This document shows, piece by piece, positions 50,461 through 60,338 of a stretch of 60,889 nt of DNA. The number at the start of each line of letters is the position of its first letter. Positions within the stretch are counted from its first letter, which is position 1. A program made the position numbers and the translations under genes. The notes below the pieces were generated by a model. That model had not been told where the DNA came from. It saw only the letters and a program-made list of their open reading frames with translations, and made no database searches. Source of the stretch: Xenorhabdus japonica. GTDB taxonomy: Bacteria > Pseudomonadota > Gammaproteobacteria > Enterobacterales > Enterobacteriaceae. Location of the stretch: NCBI RefSeq assembly GCF_900115195.1, contig NZ_FOVO01000023.1:1-60889 (forward strand), written 5' to 3'.

Positions 50461-51612
50461 TTATTTCTCACTGACCCAATATGTTCCTACCGGTTCAATA
50501 GCTAAGAATTTATTATGAAGCTCTTTCAACGTTTGTTGCGGATCTAAATCGGCAAATTTTTCAGGGTAGAACCATTTAGCAAAAACCTGAGTAACAACAA
50601 CGTTATAAGGAGAGTTGTAGTAGTGATGCCAGATAGCATGGCTACGCCCTTCCTTCACGGCAGTCAGGTTATTGACGCCTTTACGTTCAGTAATAGTTTT
50701 CAGGCCAGCACGGGCAATATCGGCAGAAGTCCGTGCTCCCATTTGAATCCCTTCACTTTTATCACTTGGATCTTGTGCACCACTTGCGATGTAAATATAA
50801 GGATCTTCAGCAATGACTTTTTCTAGGTTCATTGTACCTAATGGGGAAGGCAGCACTTCTTTGGCAATATTCTTGCCACCAGCCAAATCAATGAAGTTCC
50901 CCATATTGCCGTTACCTGCCGTACCACAGCAATCTTCACTAGAACCTGCTTTCAATTCAATAAATACAGAAGGTTTCTCAGTATCCGCTATGCGAGTCGT
51001 AATATCGGTTACTATTTTTTGATTTTTCTCGTAAAAATCAGCGTAAGCATTAGCCTGCTCTTCACGATGCAGAATTTTGCCCAACATACGAATGCTAGGT
51101 AATGTATTTTTCAAAGGATCATTGCGGAAATCGACAAAAACAACAGGTACACCTGCTTTTTCCAACTGTTTCACCAACTCGCTATTTTTTCCGGGGCCAT
51201 GTCCAGACAAGCCAAAGATAGCAACATCAGGGTTGAGCGTAAGCACTTTTTCAGAGCTGACACTATCAGCGCTAGTATTACCAATCAGGGGGATATTATC
51301 GATTTCAGGAAATTTAGCTTTATAAATAGCGTAAGTTTGTGGGTCTAGTTTGCGGAAATCACCTTGCCAGCCAGCGATACGAGCCAGAGGTTTATCCCCT
51401 TCCAATATTGCAACAGAATGGAACAGACGACCTTCACCCAATAAGATTCGATTGACTTTCTCAGGCACCTCAACAGTACGCCCAGCAACATCAGTGACTG
51501 TTTCAGCCCAAGATGCAAAACTTGCCATCATGGCAGAACCTGCCATTAGACTGATACTCATACTTTTCACGACTGCTCGAAATACAAACTTCACTTTAGT
51601 TAGCCTCTTCAT
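50461..51612 (-). CDS. yiuA: Periplasmic ferric-siderophore binding protein
   Basis: This class III (FhuD/BtuF/FecB-type) binding protein is the first gene of the iron operon. The signal peptide is about 1-36, with cleavage after ASFASWA. It continues VTDVAGRTVEVPEKVNRILL, and AGSSEDCCGTAGNGNMGNFIDLAG is characteristic of the subgroup. Its 383 aa are normal. A Fur-like box lies about 30-46 nt upstream of the ATG. Confidence 0.86.
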   Translation of the reverse strand: MKRLTKVKFVFRAVVKSMSISLMAGSAMMASFASWAETVTDVAGRTVEVPEKVNRILLGEGRLFHSVAILEGDKPLARIAGWQGDFRKLDPQTYAIYKAKFPEIDNIPLIGNTSADSVSSEKVLTLNPDVAIFGLSGHGPGKNSELVKQLEKAGVPVVFVDFRNDPLKNTLPSIRMLGKILHREEQANAYADFYEKNQKIVTDITTRIADTEKPSVFIELKAGSSEDCCGTAGNGNMGNFIDLAGGKNIAKEVLPSPLGTMNLEKVIAEDPYIYIASGAQDPSDKSEGIQMGARTSADIARAGLKTITERKGVNNLTAVKEGRSHAIWHHYYNSPYNVVVTQVFAKWFYPEKFADLDPQQTLKELHNKFLAIEPVGTYWVSEK

Positions 51613-51641
51613 ACAACAATTGTGACGCTAACAATAAAGCA

Positions 51642-51658
51642 AATAAGAATACTTATCA
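51642..51658 (-). promoter_or_regulatory. Candidate Fur box upstream of the iron operon
   Basis: On the minus strand the sequence TGATAAGTATTCTTATT resembles the Fur 7-1-7 site TGATAAT-N-ATTATCA, with 11 of 14 paired positions matching. It lies 30-46 nt before the binding-protein gene, where a Fur repressor would block the promoter. Confidence 0.55.
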
Positions 51659-51721
51659 ATGCGATTGGGTCGTATATCCGAAATTTACCATCCATATTCT
51701 TTCCCTAATCCCATGAAAAAT

Positions 51722-51759
51722 AAAAACTGCCAATTCCATCACAGAACAGGCAGCTTTTT
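51722..51759 (-). terminator. Intrinsic terminator after lysP
   Basis: AAAAACTGCC pairs with GGCAG plus TTTTT (one bulged C), loop 17 nt. It lies 60 nt past the lysP stop and ahead of the iron-operon promoter. Confidence 0.7.
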
Positions 51760-51819
51760 GTAAAAAAATAAACAACATTTTAATCAAAAAGTATCAATTT
51801 TTTGATATTTTTTAACAAA

Positions 51820-53307
51820 TTATTCCTTTTCAGTATACTTGAATACCGGAAATTTCATCTCATGGTACTTAACAAAACGAGTTTTCTTTTTCAACTTGAA
51901 ACTAAACCAAATGAGCAGGAATAATGGGAGGCCAATGTAAGTTGCCGTCACTCCGTACCAATCGATCTTATCTTGCAAAAACGCCTGATAATTTTGGCCC
52001 AAAGTGATAACCAAACATAAAATAAAGGCAAAAATCGGCCCGATAGGGAAGAAACCTGAACGATATGGCAGCGCATTCACATCAAGACCTTGGGCAACAT
52101 AGCCCTTGCGAAAGCGATAATGACTGATTGCAATTCCGAGCCACGCAATAAATCCAGTCATGCCTGAAGTATTCAATAACCACAAATAAACTGTTTGATT
52201 GCCAAACATGGAGCTAAGAAAACATAAACCAGCCACCACTGTCGTGGCATACAGTGCATTACGTGGAACACCACCTTTAGAGAGGTGGCTAAAAATTTTC
52301 GGTGCCTTACCTTCTTTTGCCAACGTGAATAGCATACGGGTAGAAGCATACATTCCCGAATTTCCCGCAGATAATACGGCGGTCAATATTACTGCATTCA
52401 TTATCGCAGCTGCTGACAATAAACCGGCATTTTCAAATACCAGAGTGAATGGGCTGACACTGATATCTTTCACGTCATTGCGTAACAAACTAGAATCAGT
52501 ATAAGGAATGATCAGGCTGATGATTAAAATAGCAAGCACATAAAATAATAAGATACGCCAGAATACCTTACGTACGGCACGAGGGATATTTTTCGCTGGA
52601 TCTTTCGATTCTCCCGCGGTAATGCCTATTAGTTCTGTCCCTTGGAAGGAGAAGCCGACAATCATAGCTACCCCGATCATAGCTGAAAAACCACCCGCAA
52701 ACGGCGCGTCAGCAATGACCCAATTATGCCAACCTGCGTCTTCGGCACCTTTCATGATGCCAACGATCATTAAAATGCCAACAACGATGAACACAACAAT
52801 CGTGGAGACTTTAATCAAGGAGAACCAATATTCAGCTTCGCCAAATCCTTTGACGGAAATAAAGTTCAACAGGAAAACCAGGCCAAGGAACAATGCACTC
52901 CATACCCAGCCAGGAACATCATTAAACCAATATCCCATAACCAATTGCGCGGCTACAAGGTCAACCGCAATTGTCACCGCCCAGTTGTACCAGTAGTTCC
53001 ATCCCAATGCGAAGCCAAAACCTTCATCAACATATTTGGAACCATAAGTTGAAAACGATCCCGAAACTGGCATGTATGCTGCTAATTCGCCCAAGCTGGT
53101 CATCAAGAAGTAGACCATTAAGCCAATTAATGCATAGGAAAGTAAGGCACCCGCAGGACCAGCCTGAGAAATTGTTGCACCAGAAGCAACAAATAATCCC
53201 GTGCCAATTGATCCACCGATGGCAATCATTGCCATATGCCGTGCTTTTAATTCACGGCGCAGGTTTTTTGGGGCCTGATCCGGTGGCATACATTCTTCTC
53301 GAGACAT
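51820..53307 (-). CDS. lysP: LysP, lysine-specific permease
   Basis: This 12-TM APC-family lysine importer, in E. coli also a lysine sensor for CadC, is close to E. coli LysP along its whole length: RRELKARHMAMIAIGGSIG, LMTSLGELAAYMPVSGSF, GVAMIVGFSFQGTELIGI and SGMYASTRMLFTLAKEGKAP. Its 495 aa compare with 489. The neighbour yeiE repeats the E. coli arrangement. Confidence 0.95.
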   Translation of the reverse strand: MSREECMPPDQAPKNLRRELKARHMAMIAIGGSIGTGLFVASGATISQAGPAGALLSYALIGLMVYFLMTSLGELAAYMPVSGSFSTYGSKYVDEGFGFALGWNYWYNWAVTIAVDLVAAQLVMGYWFNDVPGWVWSALFLGLVFLLNFISVKGFGEAEYWFSLIKVSTIVVFIVVGILMIVGIMKGAEDAGWHNWVIADAPFAGGFSAMIGVAMIVGFSFQGTELIGITAGESKDPAKNIPRAVRKVFWRILLFYVLAILIISLIIPYTDSSLLRNDVKDISVSPFTLVFENAGLLSAAAIMNAVILTAVLSAGNSGMYASTRMLFTLAKEGKAPKIFSHLSKGGVPRNALYATTVVAGLCFLSSMFGNQTVYLWLLNTSGMTGFIAWLGIAISHYRFRKGYVAQGLDVNALPYRSGFFPIGPIFAFILCLVITLGQNYQAFLQDKIDWYGVTATYIGLPLFLLIWFSFKLKKKTRFVKYHEMKFPVFKYTEKE

Positions 53308-53443
53308 TCTATTCCTATATCATTTAAAAAATTTAATGTAGAATTGTAACAAATCTTCGTTTCCAGAATAGCGGTGATTCGTGGTTATAAGATACCTTCA
53401 TAATGCATAGCCAATTATTAGCTACACGATTATGCCCTCAATA

Positions 53444-54307
53444 TTAATTGCAGTAACTCAGTAACTTCTGTAACGCATTGGACATATGTTTCTGACGATG
53501 GTAAATCAGGTACAAAGTACGATTAAGACTAAGCCTAGGGATGACAAGCTCAGATAATGTTCCATTTTTCAGTTGTTCTTGAACGACCCGCCGTGAAAGA
53601 CAACTAATCCCCATCCCATACTGCACAGCATGTTTGATAGCCTCTGAATTACCCAATTCCATCGCAATATTAAATCTGGGCATTTGTGAGAACAAGAGAT
53701 GATCCAAAACCTCCCTTGTTCCTGAGCCTTTTTCTCTCAATATCCAAGGTGCCTTAATCAAGTCCTCCACGCTCAGTTCACGTTGCAGCAACGGGCTTTC
53801 TGGCGAGGAAAAAATAATCAATTCATCTTCCATCCATGATTGTGTGATCAATTCAGGATCATGACACAATCCCTCAATCAATCCCAAATCAACACGAAAT
53901 TCAACAACCGCCTTTATTACATCTTCAGTATTACTGATATTTAGTTCCAATGGTGTCTCAGGGTAATCCTGACGGTATCTCGCCAGCATTTCAGGCAGCA
54001 TATAATTGCCAATCGTACTACTAGCCGCTAATCGTAATGCTCCCAATTCAAGTTTGAAAAGCTGTTCCACTTCACCAGCCTGTTCAAGTAACGCTAATGC
54101 CTTAGGATAGAGTAAACGCCCATGTTCATTGGTAACCAGACGTTTCCCGACCCTATCAAACAGTTGTACTCCCAACTGTCCTTCAAGATCTGTGAGTGAA
54201 GCACTGACCGCAGATTGTGATAACGCCAACTGCTGAGAAGCCCGTGTCGTTGAACCACTTTTCAGAACTTCTGCAAAAATCTCCAGTTGTCTCAGAGTGA
54301 TACGCAT
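53444..54307 (-). CDS. yeiE: YeiE, LysR-type transcriptional regulator
   Basis: This is a LysR-family regulator with an N-terminal helix-turn-helix (about 1-60, [20 protein letters not shown]) and an effector-binding domain (about 90-285). Its 287 aa are normal. It sits between lysP and the divergent yeiH as in E. coli, where it is reported to act on yeiH/iron-related genes. The binding site would be in 54308-54498. Confidence 0.9.
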   Translation of the reverse strand: MRITLRQLEIFAEVLKSGSTTRASQQLALSQSAVSASLTDLEGQLGVQLFDRVGKRLVTNEHGRLLYPKALALLEQAGEVEQLFKLELGALRLAASSTIGNYMLPEMLARYRQDYPETPLELNISNTEDVIKAVVEFRVDLGLIEGLCHDPELITQSWMEDELIIFSSPESPLLQRELSVEDLIKAPWILREKGSGTREVLDHLLFSQMPRFNIAMELGNSEAIKHAVQYGMGISCLSRRVVQEQLKNGTLSELVIPRLSLNRTLYLIYHRQKHMSNALQKLLSYCN

Positions 54308-54498
54308 ATGGCCTCACAGGACGCAAAATAAAAAATAGAAAGGTAGTCTTGATTTTAGACAGTATTATGAAACTTAACAAAAGTCGCCCTTAATTAACCT
54401 GTTTTTATGGTCATACATATAAAAATTATCAATTTTATTGATTTAATAATCTTCTATATTCTTATTCCTAAAATGAATAAGTTAATAGAGCTGCCACT

Positions 54499-55617
54499 AT
54501 GCCTGAAAATCAAAGTAAGTCTGGAAATCAAGCTGGGTCTAAAAATCAAGTTGAGGAATTTATCAAAACCTACCAACATACTGCATTAAAATTAATTCCC
54601 GGTGTCATATTAGCCACAGTCCTGACGGCACTCGCTATCTATGTCGGTAATATTCCTTGGTTTGTAAATATGGGATTGGGTGTTCTGACACTTGCCATTC
54701 TGTTAGGGATTATTATTGGCAATACAGTGTATCCTTTCTTAAAATCCACCTGTGATAGTGGCATCCATTTTTCCAAACACTACCTACTGCGAGCAGGTAT
54801 CATTCTTTATGGATTTCGCCTGACTTTCCAACAAATCACAGATGTTGGTGCAACTGGAATATTAATTGATGCCATTATGCTTTCTTCAACATTTTTTATG
54901 GCATTGTGGATTGGACGTACTTTTTTGCGACTGGATAGCCAAACTGTGATCCTGATTGGTGCAGGAAGCAGTATTTGCGGAGCCGCTGCGGTTATGGCAA
55001 CAGAGCCTGTTGTTAAAGCTCCGGCCAGTAAAGTTGCCGTAGCTGTCTCTACAGTAGTCATTTTTGGCACTCTCACAATCTTTATTTATCCATGGTTCTA
55101 CCAACTCAATGCCCATTACCAATGGTTTAATTTCTCTCAAGAGACATTTGGTATCTTTACTGGCTCAACTGTGCATGAAGTAGCTCAAGTCGTTGCCATT
55201 GGACATACAATAGGAAGCGATACAGAAAATGCAGCCGTTATCAGTAAGATGATCCGTATTATGCTATTGGCACCTTTTCTATTACTGCTTTCCGGCTATC
55301 TCAGCCGCATGGAAGCTAAAAATAGCAATAGCCACCAAGAAAAATCGCCGATTACTGTTCCATGGTTTGCTGTATTTTTTATTACCACAGCGGGTTTTAA
55401 TTCTTTTCATTTATTACCTGAGTCCCTTGTTAACCACATTATTGCTACTGATACCATCATGCTGGCAATGGCGATGGTTTCTTTAGGGTTAACCACTCAT
55501 ATCAGTGCCATTCGTCAAGCTGGAATTAAACCTATTCTATTGGCACTTATTTTATTTGTCTGGCTAGTAGCCGGAGGATTAATTGTCAATCAAGGTGTCC
55601 AGCATTTATTGCGCTAA
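54499..55617 (+). CDS. yeiH: YeiH, UPF0324 multi-pass membrane protein
   Basis: This UPF0324 family protein of about 10 TM segments is of uncertain substrate. It contains the family motifs GIILYGFRLTFQQI, GAGSSICGAAAVMATEPVV, and FTGSTVHEVAQVVAIG. Its 372 aa are slightly longer than E. coli YeiH (349), with an extended hydrophilic N terminus (PENQSKSGNQAG). It is divergent from yeiE, which likely regulates it. Confidence 0.9.
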   Translation: MPENQSKSGNQAGSKNQVEEFIKTYQHTALKLIPGVILATVLTALAIYVGNIPWFVNMGLGVLTLAILLGIIIGNTVYPFLKSTCDSGIHFSKHYLLRAGIILYGFRLTFQQITDVGATGILIDAIMLSSTFFMALWIGRTFLRLDSQTVILIGAGSSICGAAAVMATEPVVKAPASKVAVAVSTVVIFGTLTIFIYPWFYQLNAHYQWFNFSQETFGIFTGSTVHEVAQVVAIGHTIGSDTENAAVISKMIRIMLLAPFLLLLSGYLSRMEAKNSNSHQEKSPITVPWFAVFFITTAGFNSFHLLPESLVNHIIATDTIMLAMAMVSLGLTTHISAIRQAGIKPILLALILFVWLVAGGLIVNQGVQHLLR

Positions 55618-55724
55618 TTTAGAATGATGATATATCTGACGCCAAATTAAATTGATTTTTTCTGCCAAAATTTTATCAACAGGGCGAACAATGCCATAAT
55701 GACGAAAACACAGGAGAAAATGAT

Positions 55725-56567
55725 ATGAAATTTGTTGGAGCCCATGTTAGCGCCTCTGGCGGTGTTTATCAGGCGGTGATCCGCGCCCATGAATTAAACG
55801 CAACAGCATTTGCCTTATTCACGAAAAATCAGCGTCAGTGGCATGCTCCGCCGTTATCGACAGATATCATTGATAAATTTAAAGCGAATTGTGAACGTTA
55901 TGGCTATGGCAGCCGACAAATCCTTCCTCATGACAGTTATCTAATCAATCTTGGTCATCCAGAAGCAGACAATCTGGAAAAATCCCGTGCTGCGTTCCTT
56001 GATGAAATGCAACGCTGTGAACAGTTAGGCATCGACTTGTTGAATTTCCATCCAGGCAGCCATCTCAACAAAATTGACATTGATAAATGCCTCGCTCGTA
56101 TTGCGGAATCCATTAATATTACGTTGGACAAAACACAAGGTGTCACCGCTGTCATCGAAAACACTGCCGGACAAGGCACCAATCTTGGTTTTAAATTCGA
56201 ACAACTAGCGGCAATTATTGACGGCGTCGAAGACAAAACCCGTGTTGGAGTTTGTATTGATACTTGCCATGCTTTCGCTGCTGGTTATGATTTACGTACT
56301 GAAAAAGATTGCGATGAAACTTTCAAGGCATTCGATGAAATCGTTGGGTTCAGGTATCTTAAAGCTATGCATCTGAATGATGCTAAGAGCGAATTTTCCA
56401 GTCGTGTTGACCGACATCACAGCCTTGGTGAAGGTAATATCGGTAAAACGCCTTTCAGGTATATCATGAAAGATGACCGTTTCAATGGCATTCCCTTAAT
56501 TCTTGAAACGATCAATCCAGATATCTGGGAACAAGAAATTTCCTGGCTAAAATCCCAGCAAAATTAA
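55725..56567 (+). CDS. nfo: Nfo, endonuclease IV
   Basis: This zinc-dependent AP endonuclease of base-excision repair has the TIM-barrel metal sites [63 protein letters not shown] and LETINPD. Its 280 aa compare with 285 in E. coli. It lies 107 nt after yeiH; convergent fruK ends 1 nt past its stop. Confidence 0.95.
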   Translation: MKFVGAHVSASGGVYQAVIRAHELNATAFALFTKNQRQWHAPPLSTDIIDKFKANCERYGYGSRQILPHDSYLINLGHPEADNLEKSRAAFLDEMQRCEQLGIDLLNFHPGSHLNKIDIDKCLARIAESINITLDKTQGVTAVIENTAGQGTNLGFKFEQLAAIIDGVEDKTRVGVCIDTCHAFAAGYDLRTEKDCDETFKAFDEIVGFRYLKAMHLNDAKSEFSSRVDRHHSLGEGNIGKTPFRYIMKDDRFNGIPLILETINPDIWEQEISWLKSQQN

Positions 56568-57506
56568 TTACCTGACCGATATTAACTCGATTTTTGACAT
56601 CATTAATGCAAGTTCCGTGCGGCTTTTAATCCCAACATTAGGCTGGCTAACCGTGAGTGCAGAAACTGCGGTTGCCAGACGCAATGTATGTTCACTGGAT
56701 TCTCTCATCAGCAAACCATAGACCAATCCACCAACCATAGAGTCTCCCGCCCCGACCGTACTGACTACCTCACAATGTGGCGGTTTTGCCAACCATGCGC
56801 CAGAGACATTCACCCATAATGCTCCCTGCTCTCCCAAAGAAATGACAACATGGGCGATCCCTCTATTACGCAATTCATGGGCTGCATCAATAACACTGTT
56901 CAAATCCGGCAATGGCTTACCTACCCAAATTTCCAACTCATGTCGATTGGGTTTTACCAGCCAAGGTGATGCCTTAAGGCCCGCTACAAGAGCTTCACGA
57001 CTACTGTCGAAGATAACGCAGGGACAAAACTGCCGTAATTGCATCATCCAATCCGCAAACGATTCTGCGGTAATCCCTTCGGGTAAACTACCGCTGACTA
57101 CAACCATATCGAACTGCCCCAGCCATGTGAGAGAATCATTAACAAATCGATTCCATTCTTCTTCCGTTACATGGAAACCCGAAAAATTAAAATCCGTTAC
57201 TTCACCCTGTTTTTCGGTCAATTTGACATTAATGCGCGTTCGCCCTGACACCAAATGGAAACGATTTACTATACTGTTTTCGTTAAAAAACTGCTGAAAC
57301 CCTTCTTGATTCTCTCGCCCTAGAAAACCACTGACAGTAACATCAATGCCTAAATCACGCAGTACCTTCGCAACATTGTTTCCTTTACCAGCAGCGTGAA
57401 ACCCTGCCGTCTGTACATGGTTAACATTTCCCTTAACAATATCTGGGCATAAACCCACTAAATCATAAGCTGGATTTAAGGTAATTGTTGCAACTCGACG
57501 GCTCAT
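56568..57506 (-). CDS. fruK: FruK, 1-phosphofructokinase
   Basis: This PfkB-family kinase makes fructose-1,6-bisphosphate from the product of the fructose PTS. The PfkB motifs are HAAGKGNNVAKVL and VSTVGAGDSMVGGLVYG with the catalytic Asp. At 312 aa it equals E. coli FruK. It is normally the middle gene of fruB-fruK-fruA, but here nfo lies downstream and the promoter with a Cra site lies directly upstream, so fruB and fruA are missing from the locus. An AGGAG is 13 nt before the ATG. Confidence 0.94.
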   Translation of the reverse strand: MSRRVATITLNPAYDLVGLCPDIVKGNVNHVQTAGFHAAGKGNNVAKVLRDLGIDVTVSGFLGRENQEGFQQFFNENSIVNRFHLVSGRTRINVKLTEKQGEVTDFNFSGFHVTEEEWNRFVNDSLTWLGQFDMVVVSGSLPEGITAESFADWMMQLRQFCPCVIFDSSREALVAGLKASPWLVKPNRHELEIWVGKPLPDLNSVIDAAHELRNRGIAHVVISLGEQGALWVNVSGAWLAKPPHCEVVSTVGAGDSMVGGLVYGLLMRESSEHTLRLATAVSALTVSQPNVGIKSRTELALMMSKIELISVR

Positions 57507-57578
57507 CTTGCCCGATGTCTCCTAAATAAACGGTCATAAATAACATTAAGATTTATCTGTTATTTATAACATCAAAAT

Positions 57579-57590
57579 TGAATCGTTTCA
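57579..57590 (-). promoter_or_regulatory. Cra (FruR) operator before fruK
   Basis: TGAATCGTTTCA is a perfect match to the core of the classic fruBKA Cra site. It lies 72 nt upstream of fruK, in the position expected for the first gene of a fru operon. Confidence 0.75.
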
Positions 57591-57725
57591 GTTAAAATTA
57601 CTACCTGATTGATCATTGTGTTACTGGAATCTAAAAGTAAAAAATATGCGACGGAATTATTTTTATCAAATGGCTAAAACCTATCTGAACCAGCATAAAT
57701 AAATACTATCCGGAGGAATATATCA

Positions 57726-58145
57726 GTGTCAGTTATTGTCGGAGTTGGTGTCATTATCGTTAACGATAAGGGTGAAATTCTACTGGGAAAACGTACCAGC
57801 CAGCATGCACCGTACTAGTCAATTTTTGGTGGTCATGTCGATCCCGGTGAAACCTTTGAAGAATGCGCCATTCGAGAAATTCAAGAAGAAATTGGCCTAA
57901 CAATCCAAAATCCCAGAGTTTATGGTATTTGCAATAATCTCGAAACGTATCGGGAAGAAGGAAAGCACACAGTTTCAGTCTGTCTACTAGCACAGTATAC
58001 TGGAGGTGGACCCAAATTAATGGAACCAGAGAAATGCGAACAATTAATTTGGTGTAATCCTGATAACCTACCCGAACCTCATTTTGAGGCCAGTCGTAAT
58101 GCCATCAATCTGTTGCAAAAAACGCAATTCTCTTCTGCAACTTAA
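57726..58145 (+). pseudogene. Nudix hydrolase gene interrupted by an amber codon
   Basis: From GTG 57726 (SD GGAGGA) the frame encodes a typical small nudix protein of 139 codons, except for TAG at 57816-57818, codon 31. The following text is intact: a complete nudix box GGHVDPGETFEECAIREIQ then EEIGL, and a C-terminal region to TAA 58143. The codon before SIFGGH is normally Trp (TGG) in such proteins (PYW-SIFGGH), so a single G-to-A change explains it. No other damage is seen, so the mutation is recent or the codon is suppressed. Likely substrate: a nucleoside di- or triphosphate. Confidence 0.8.
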
Positions 58146-58274
58146 TATCAATCTCTTCAGGCAGGCTATCTCGGATCACCTGCCTCACCTTTGTATGCAA
58201 AATGCAACAAATGCAATTTAGTTATTTCCCATAATTATTTGTTTACACATATGATTCATTAATATATCGTCGCG

Positions 58275-58281
58275 CTAGTAC
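58275..58281 (+). promoter_or_regulatory. Possible TrpR half-site upstream of mtr
   Basis: CTAGTAC matches one half of the TrpR operator (ACTAGTTAACTAGTAC type) and lies 30 nt before the mtr start, where TrpR represses mtr in E. coli. The other half is poor. Confidence 0.3.
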
Positions 58282-58310
58282 AAAGTAACACCATTCATAA
58301 GGAAATCTAT

Positions 58311-59555
58311 ATGACCATTGAGGTAACGCAAAATTTGAAACGTCCCTCCATATTTGGTGGAGCTATGATTATTGCCGGTACTGCTGTCGGTGCAGGTATG
58401 TTTTCCATTCCGATTGTCAGTTCAGGTGTCTGGTTTACCGGATCAATCATTTTGCTGGTGTATACCTGCGCATGTATGTATTTCTCAGGTCTGATGATTT
58501 TGGAAGCCAATATGAATTACCCTGCTGGTTCCAGCTTCCATACCGTCACTAAAGATTTGCTGGGCAAAGGCTGGAGCACTCTTAACGGTTTATCCATCAC
58601 CTTCGTTCTGTATATACTGACCTATGCTTATATTTCAGCAGGCAGCTCAATTCTCTCTCAGAATATCAAGAATATTATTCCACTACCTCAATCAATATCC
58701 GGCCTGTATTTCGCTTTTATCGTTGCCTTTATTGTTTGGTTATCCACTAAAGCAGTAGATCGATTAAGCACTATCTTGATAGGCGGAATGGTGATTACCT
58801 TTATCATGTCCGTTAGTAGTATGTTTATCGAAGTGAAGCCTGCTATCTTGTTTGATCAGGTAAATACCAATTCAAGCTATTTACCCTATGCTTTAATTGC
58901 TTTGCCTTATTTACTGGCCTCATTTGGTTATCATGGTAATGTTCCAGGGCTGGTCAAGTATTACCATAGAGACAGCAAAGCTGTCGTACACAGCTTACTA
59001 TACGGAACCTTAATAACATTAGCGATTTACATTTTATGGCAATACGTCATTCAGGGAAATATTCCTCGTGAAGCCTTCAAGCAGATTATTGCTGATGGTG
59101 GTAATATTAGTAACTTGCTGCAACAAATGGATAAGACTTCCGATAATACAACAATAACTAATCTCTTGAATGCCTTCTCATATATGGCCTTGGCGAGTTC
59201 ATTTTTAGGTGTATCATTAGGACTATTTGACTATCTGGCAGACTTCTTTAAATTTGACGACTCACGAAAAGGACGTTTTAAAACAGCACTTATTACTTTT
59301 ATTCCTCCCACTGTATTAGCTATGGTCTTTCCAAACGGTTTCCTATATGCAATCGGTTTTGCTGGTCTGGCAGCAACCATTTGGGCGGTTATTGTTCCTG
59401 CTTTAATGGCCCGAGCCAGCCGTAAACGCTATCCAACATCTAGCTATCAAGCTCCGGGCGGTAATTTTTTGATTATCTTTGTTATCCTGTTCGGTTTGAT
59501 AAATGCGCTAGCACATATTCTATCTTTGTTTAATATATTGCCAGTTTATCGTTAA
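58311..59555 (+). CDS. mtr: Mtr, tryptophan-specific permease (HAAAP family)
   Basis: This 11-TM inner-membrane importer of tryptophan has a TM1 motif AGTAVGAGMFSIPIV and the segments LASFGYHGNVPGLVKYY and ASSFLGVSLGLFDYLADFF, very close to E. coli Mtr. At 414 aa it is identical in length. It stands alone with its own promoter, and is probably controlled by TrpR/TyrR-like regulators. Confidence 0.9.
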   Translation: MTIEVTQNLKRPSIFGGAMIIAGTAVGAGMFSIPIVSSGVWFTGSIILLVYTCACMYFSGLMILEANMNYPAGSSFHTVTKDLLGKGWSTLNGLSITFVLYILTYAYISAGSSILSQNIKNIIPLPQSISGLYFAFIVAFIVWLSTKAVDRLSTILIGGMVITFIMSVSSMFIEVKPAILFDQVNTNSSYLPYALIALPYLLASFGYHGNVPGLVKYYHRDSKAVVHSLLYGTLITLAIYILWQYVIQGNIPREAFKQIIADGGNISNLLQQMDKTSDNTTITNLLNAFSYMALASSFLGVSLGLFDYLADFFKFDDSRKGRFKTALITFIPPTVLAMVFPNGFLYAIGFAGLAATIWAVIVPALMARASRKRYPTSSYQAPGGNFLIIFVILFGLINALAHILSLFNILPVYR

Positions 59556-59572
59556 TGTTTTTTACTCGCTCC

Positions 59573-59590
59573 AGTATTTTTACTGGGGCA
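59573..59590 (+). terminator. Weak hairpin after mtr
   Basis: CTCCAGTA pairs with TACTGGGG (one G-U type pair) around a short T loop, 18 nt past the mtr stop. Confidence 0.4.
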
Positions 59591-59685
59591 TTCATTCATC
59601 TCTTGCCTAACAGGCTAACTGCGAGTAATTTTGTCGCCACCTAAATATTCATTCCACTATTTCCTTGTTCTTATAGAAGGTATCT

Positions 59686-60258
59686 ATGGCTAAAGCCAAT
59701 GAAATTAAGCGTGGCACCGCAATCAGCTACAATGGAAAACTATTATTAGTTAAAGACATCGATATTCAGTCACCCAGCGCACGCGGTGCCAGCACTCTGT
59801 ATAAGATGCGTTTTACTGATATTCGTACTGGTCAGAAAGTGGAAGAACGTTTCAAAGGCGATGACATTCTTGAAACCATCACATTAACACGCCGGGGCGT
59901 GAGTTTTTCCTACATTGACGGTGATGAATATATTTTTATGGATGACGAAAATTTCACCCCTTATCACTTCAAAAAAGATCAAATAGAAGAGGAATTACTC
60001 TTTATTCCTGAAGATGGCCTACCTGGAATGCAAGTCCTGACAATGGATGGGCAGTTGTTATCTCTTGAATTACCTCAAACTGTTGATATGGTCATTGAAG
60101 AAACATCACCGGGTATCAAGGGTGCATCAGCAAGCGCCCGCACCAAACCGGCTAAGATGAGTACAGAATTGACTATTCAGGTTCCAGAGTACCTGAGTTC
60201 AGGTGAAAAAATCCGTATTCATATTGCAGAACGTCGCTATATGGGACGTTGTGACTAA
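59686..60258 (+). CDS. yeiP: YeiP, elongation factor P-like protein
   Basis: This EF-P paralogue of unknown precise role has three beta-barrel domains. The tip loop reads SARGAST, with Arg where canonical EF-P has the modified Lys34, as is usual for Yei[20 protein letters not shown] and the C-terminal [18 protein letters not shown] match E. coli YeiP. Its 190 aa equal E. coli. Confidence 0.95.
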   Translation: MAKANEIKRGTAISYNGKLLLVKDIDIQSPSARGASTLYKMRFTDIRTGQKVEERFKGDDILETITLTRRGVSFSYIDGDEYIFMDDENFTPYHFKKDQIEEELLFIPEDGLPGMQVLTMDGQLLSLELPQTVDMVIEETSPGIKGASASARTKPAKMSTELTIQVPEYLSSGEKIRIHIAERRYMGRCD

Positions 60259-60277
60259 TTCTTTATCCTTAAATATA

Positions 60278-60320
60278 AGTTGCTCTTTTGACAAAATAAT
60301 ACTTAATGCAAAGAGCAACT
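60278..60320. terminator. Hairpin between yeiP and the fimbrial-like gene
   Basis: AGTTGCTCTTT and AAAGAGCAACT form an 11-bp perfect inverted repeat with a 21-nt loop between two convergent genes. A bidirectional terminator is likely. Confidence 0.6.
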
Positions 60321-60338
60321 CATCGTCTGTCTATTAAG

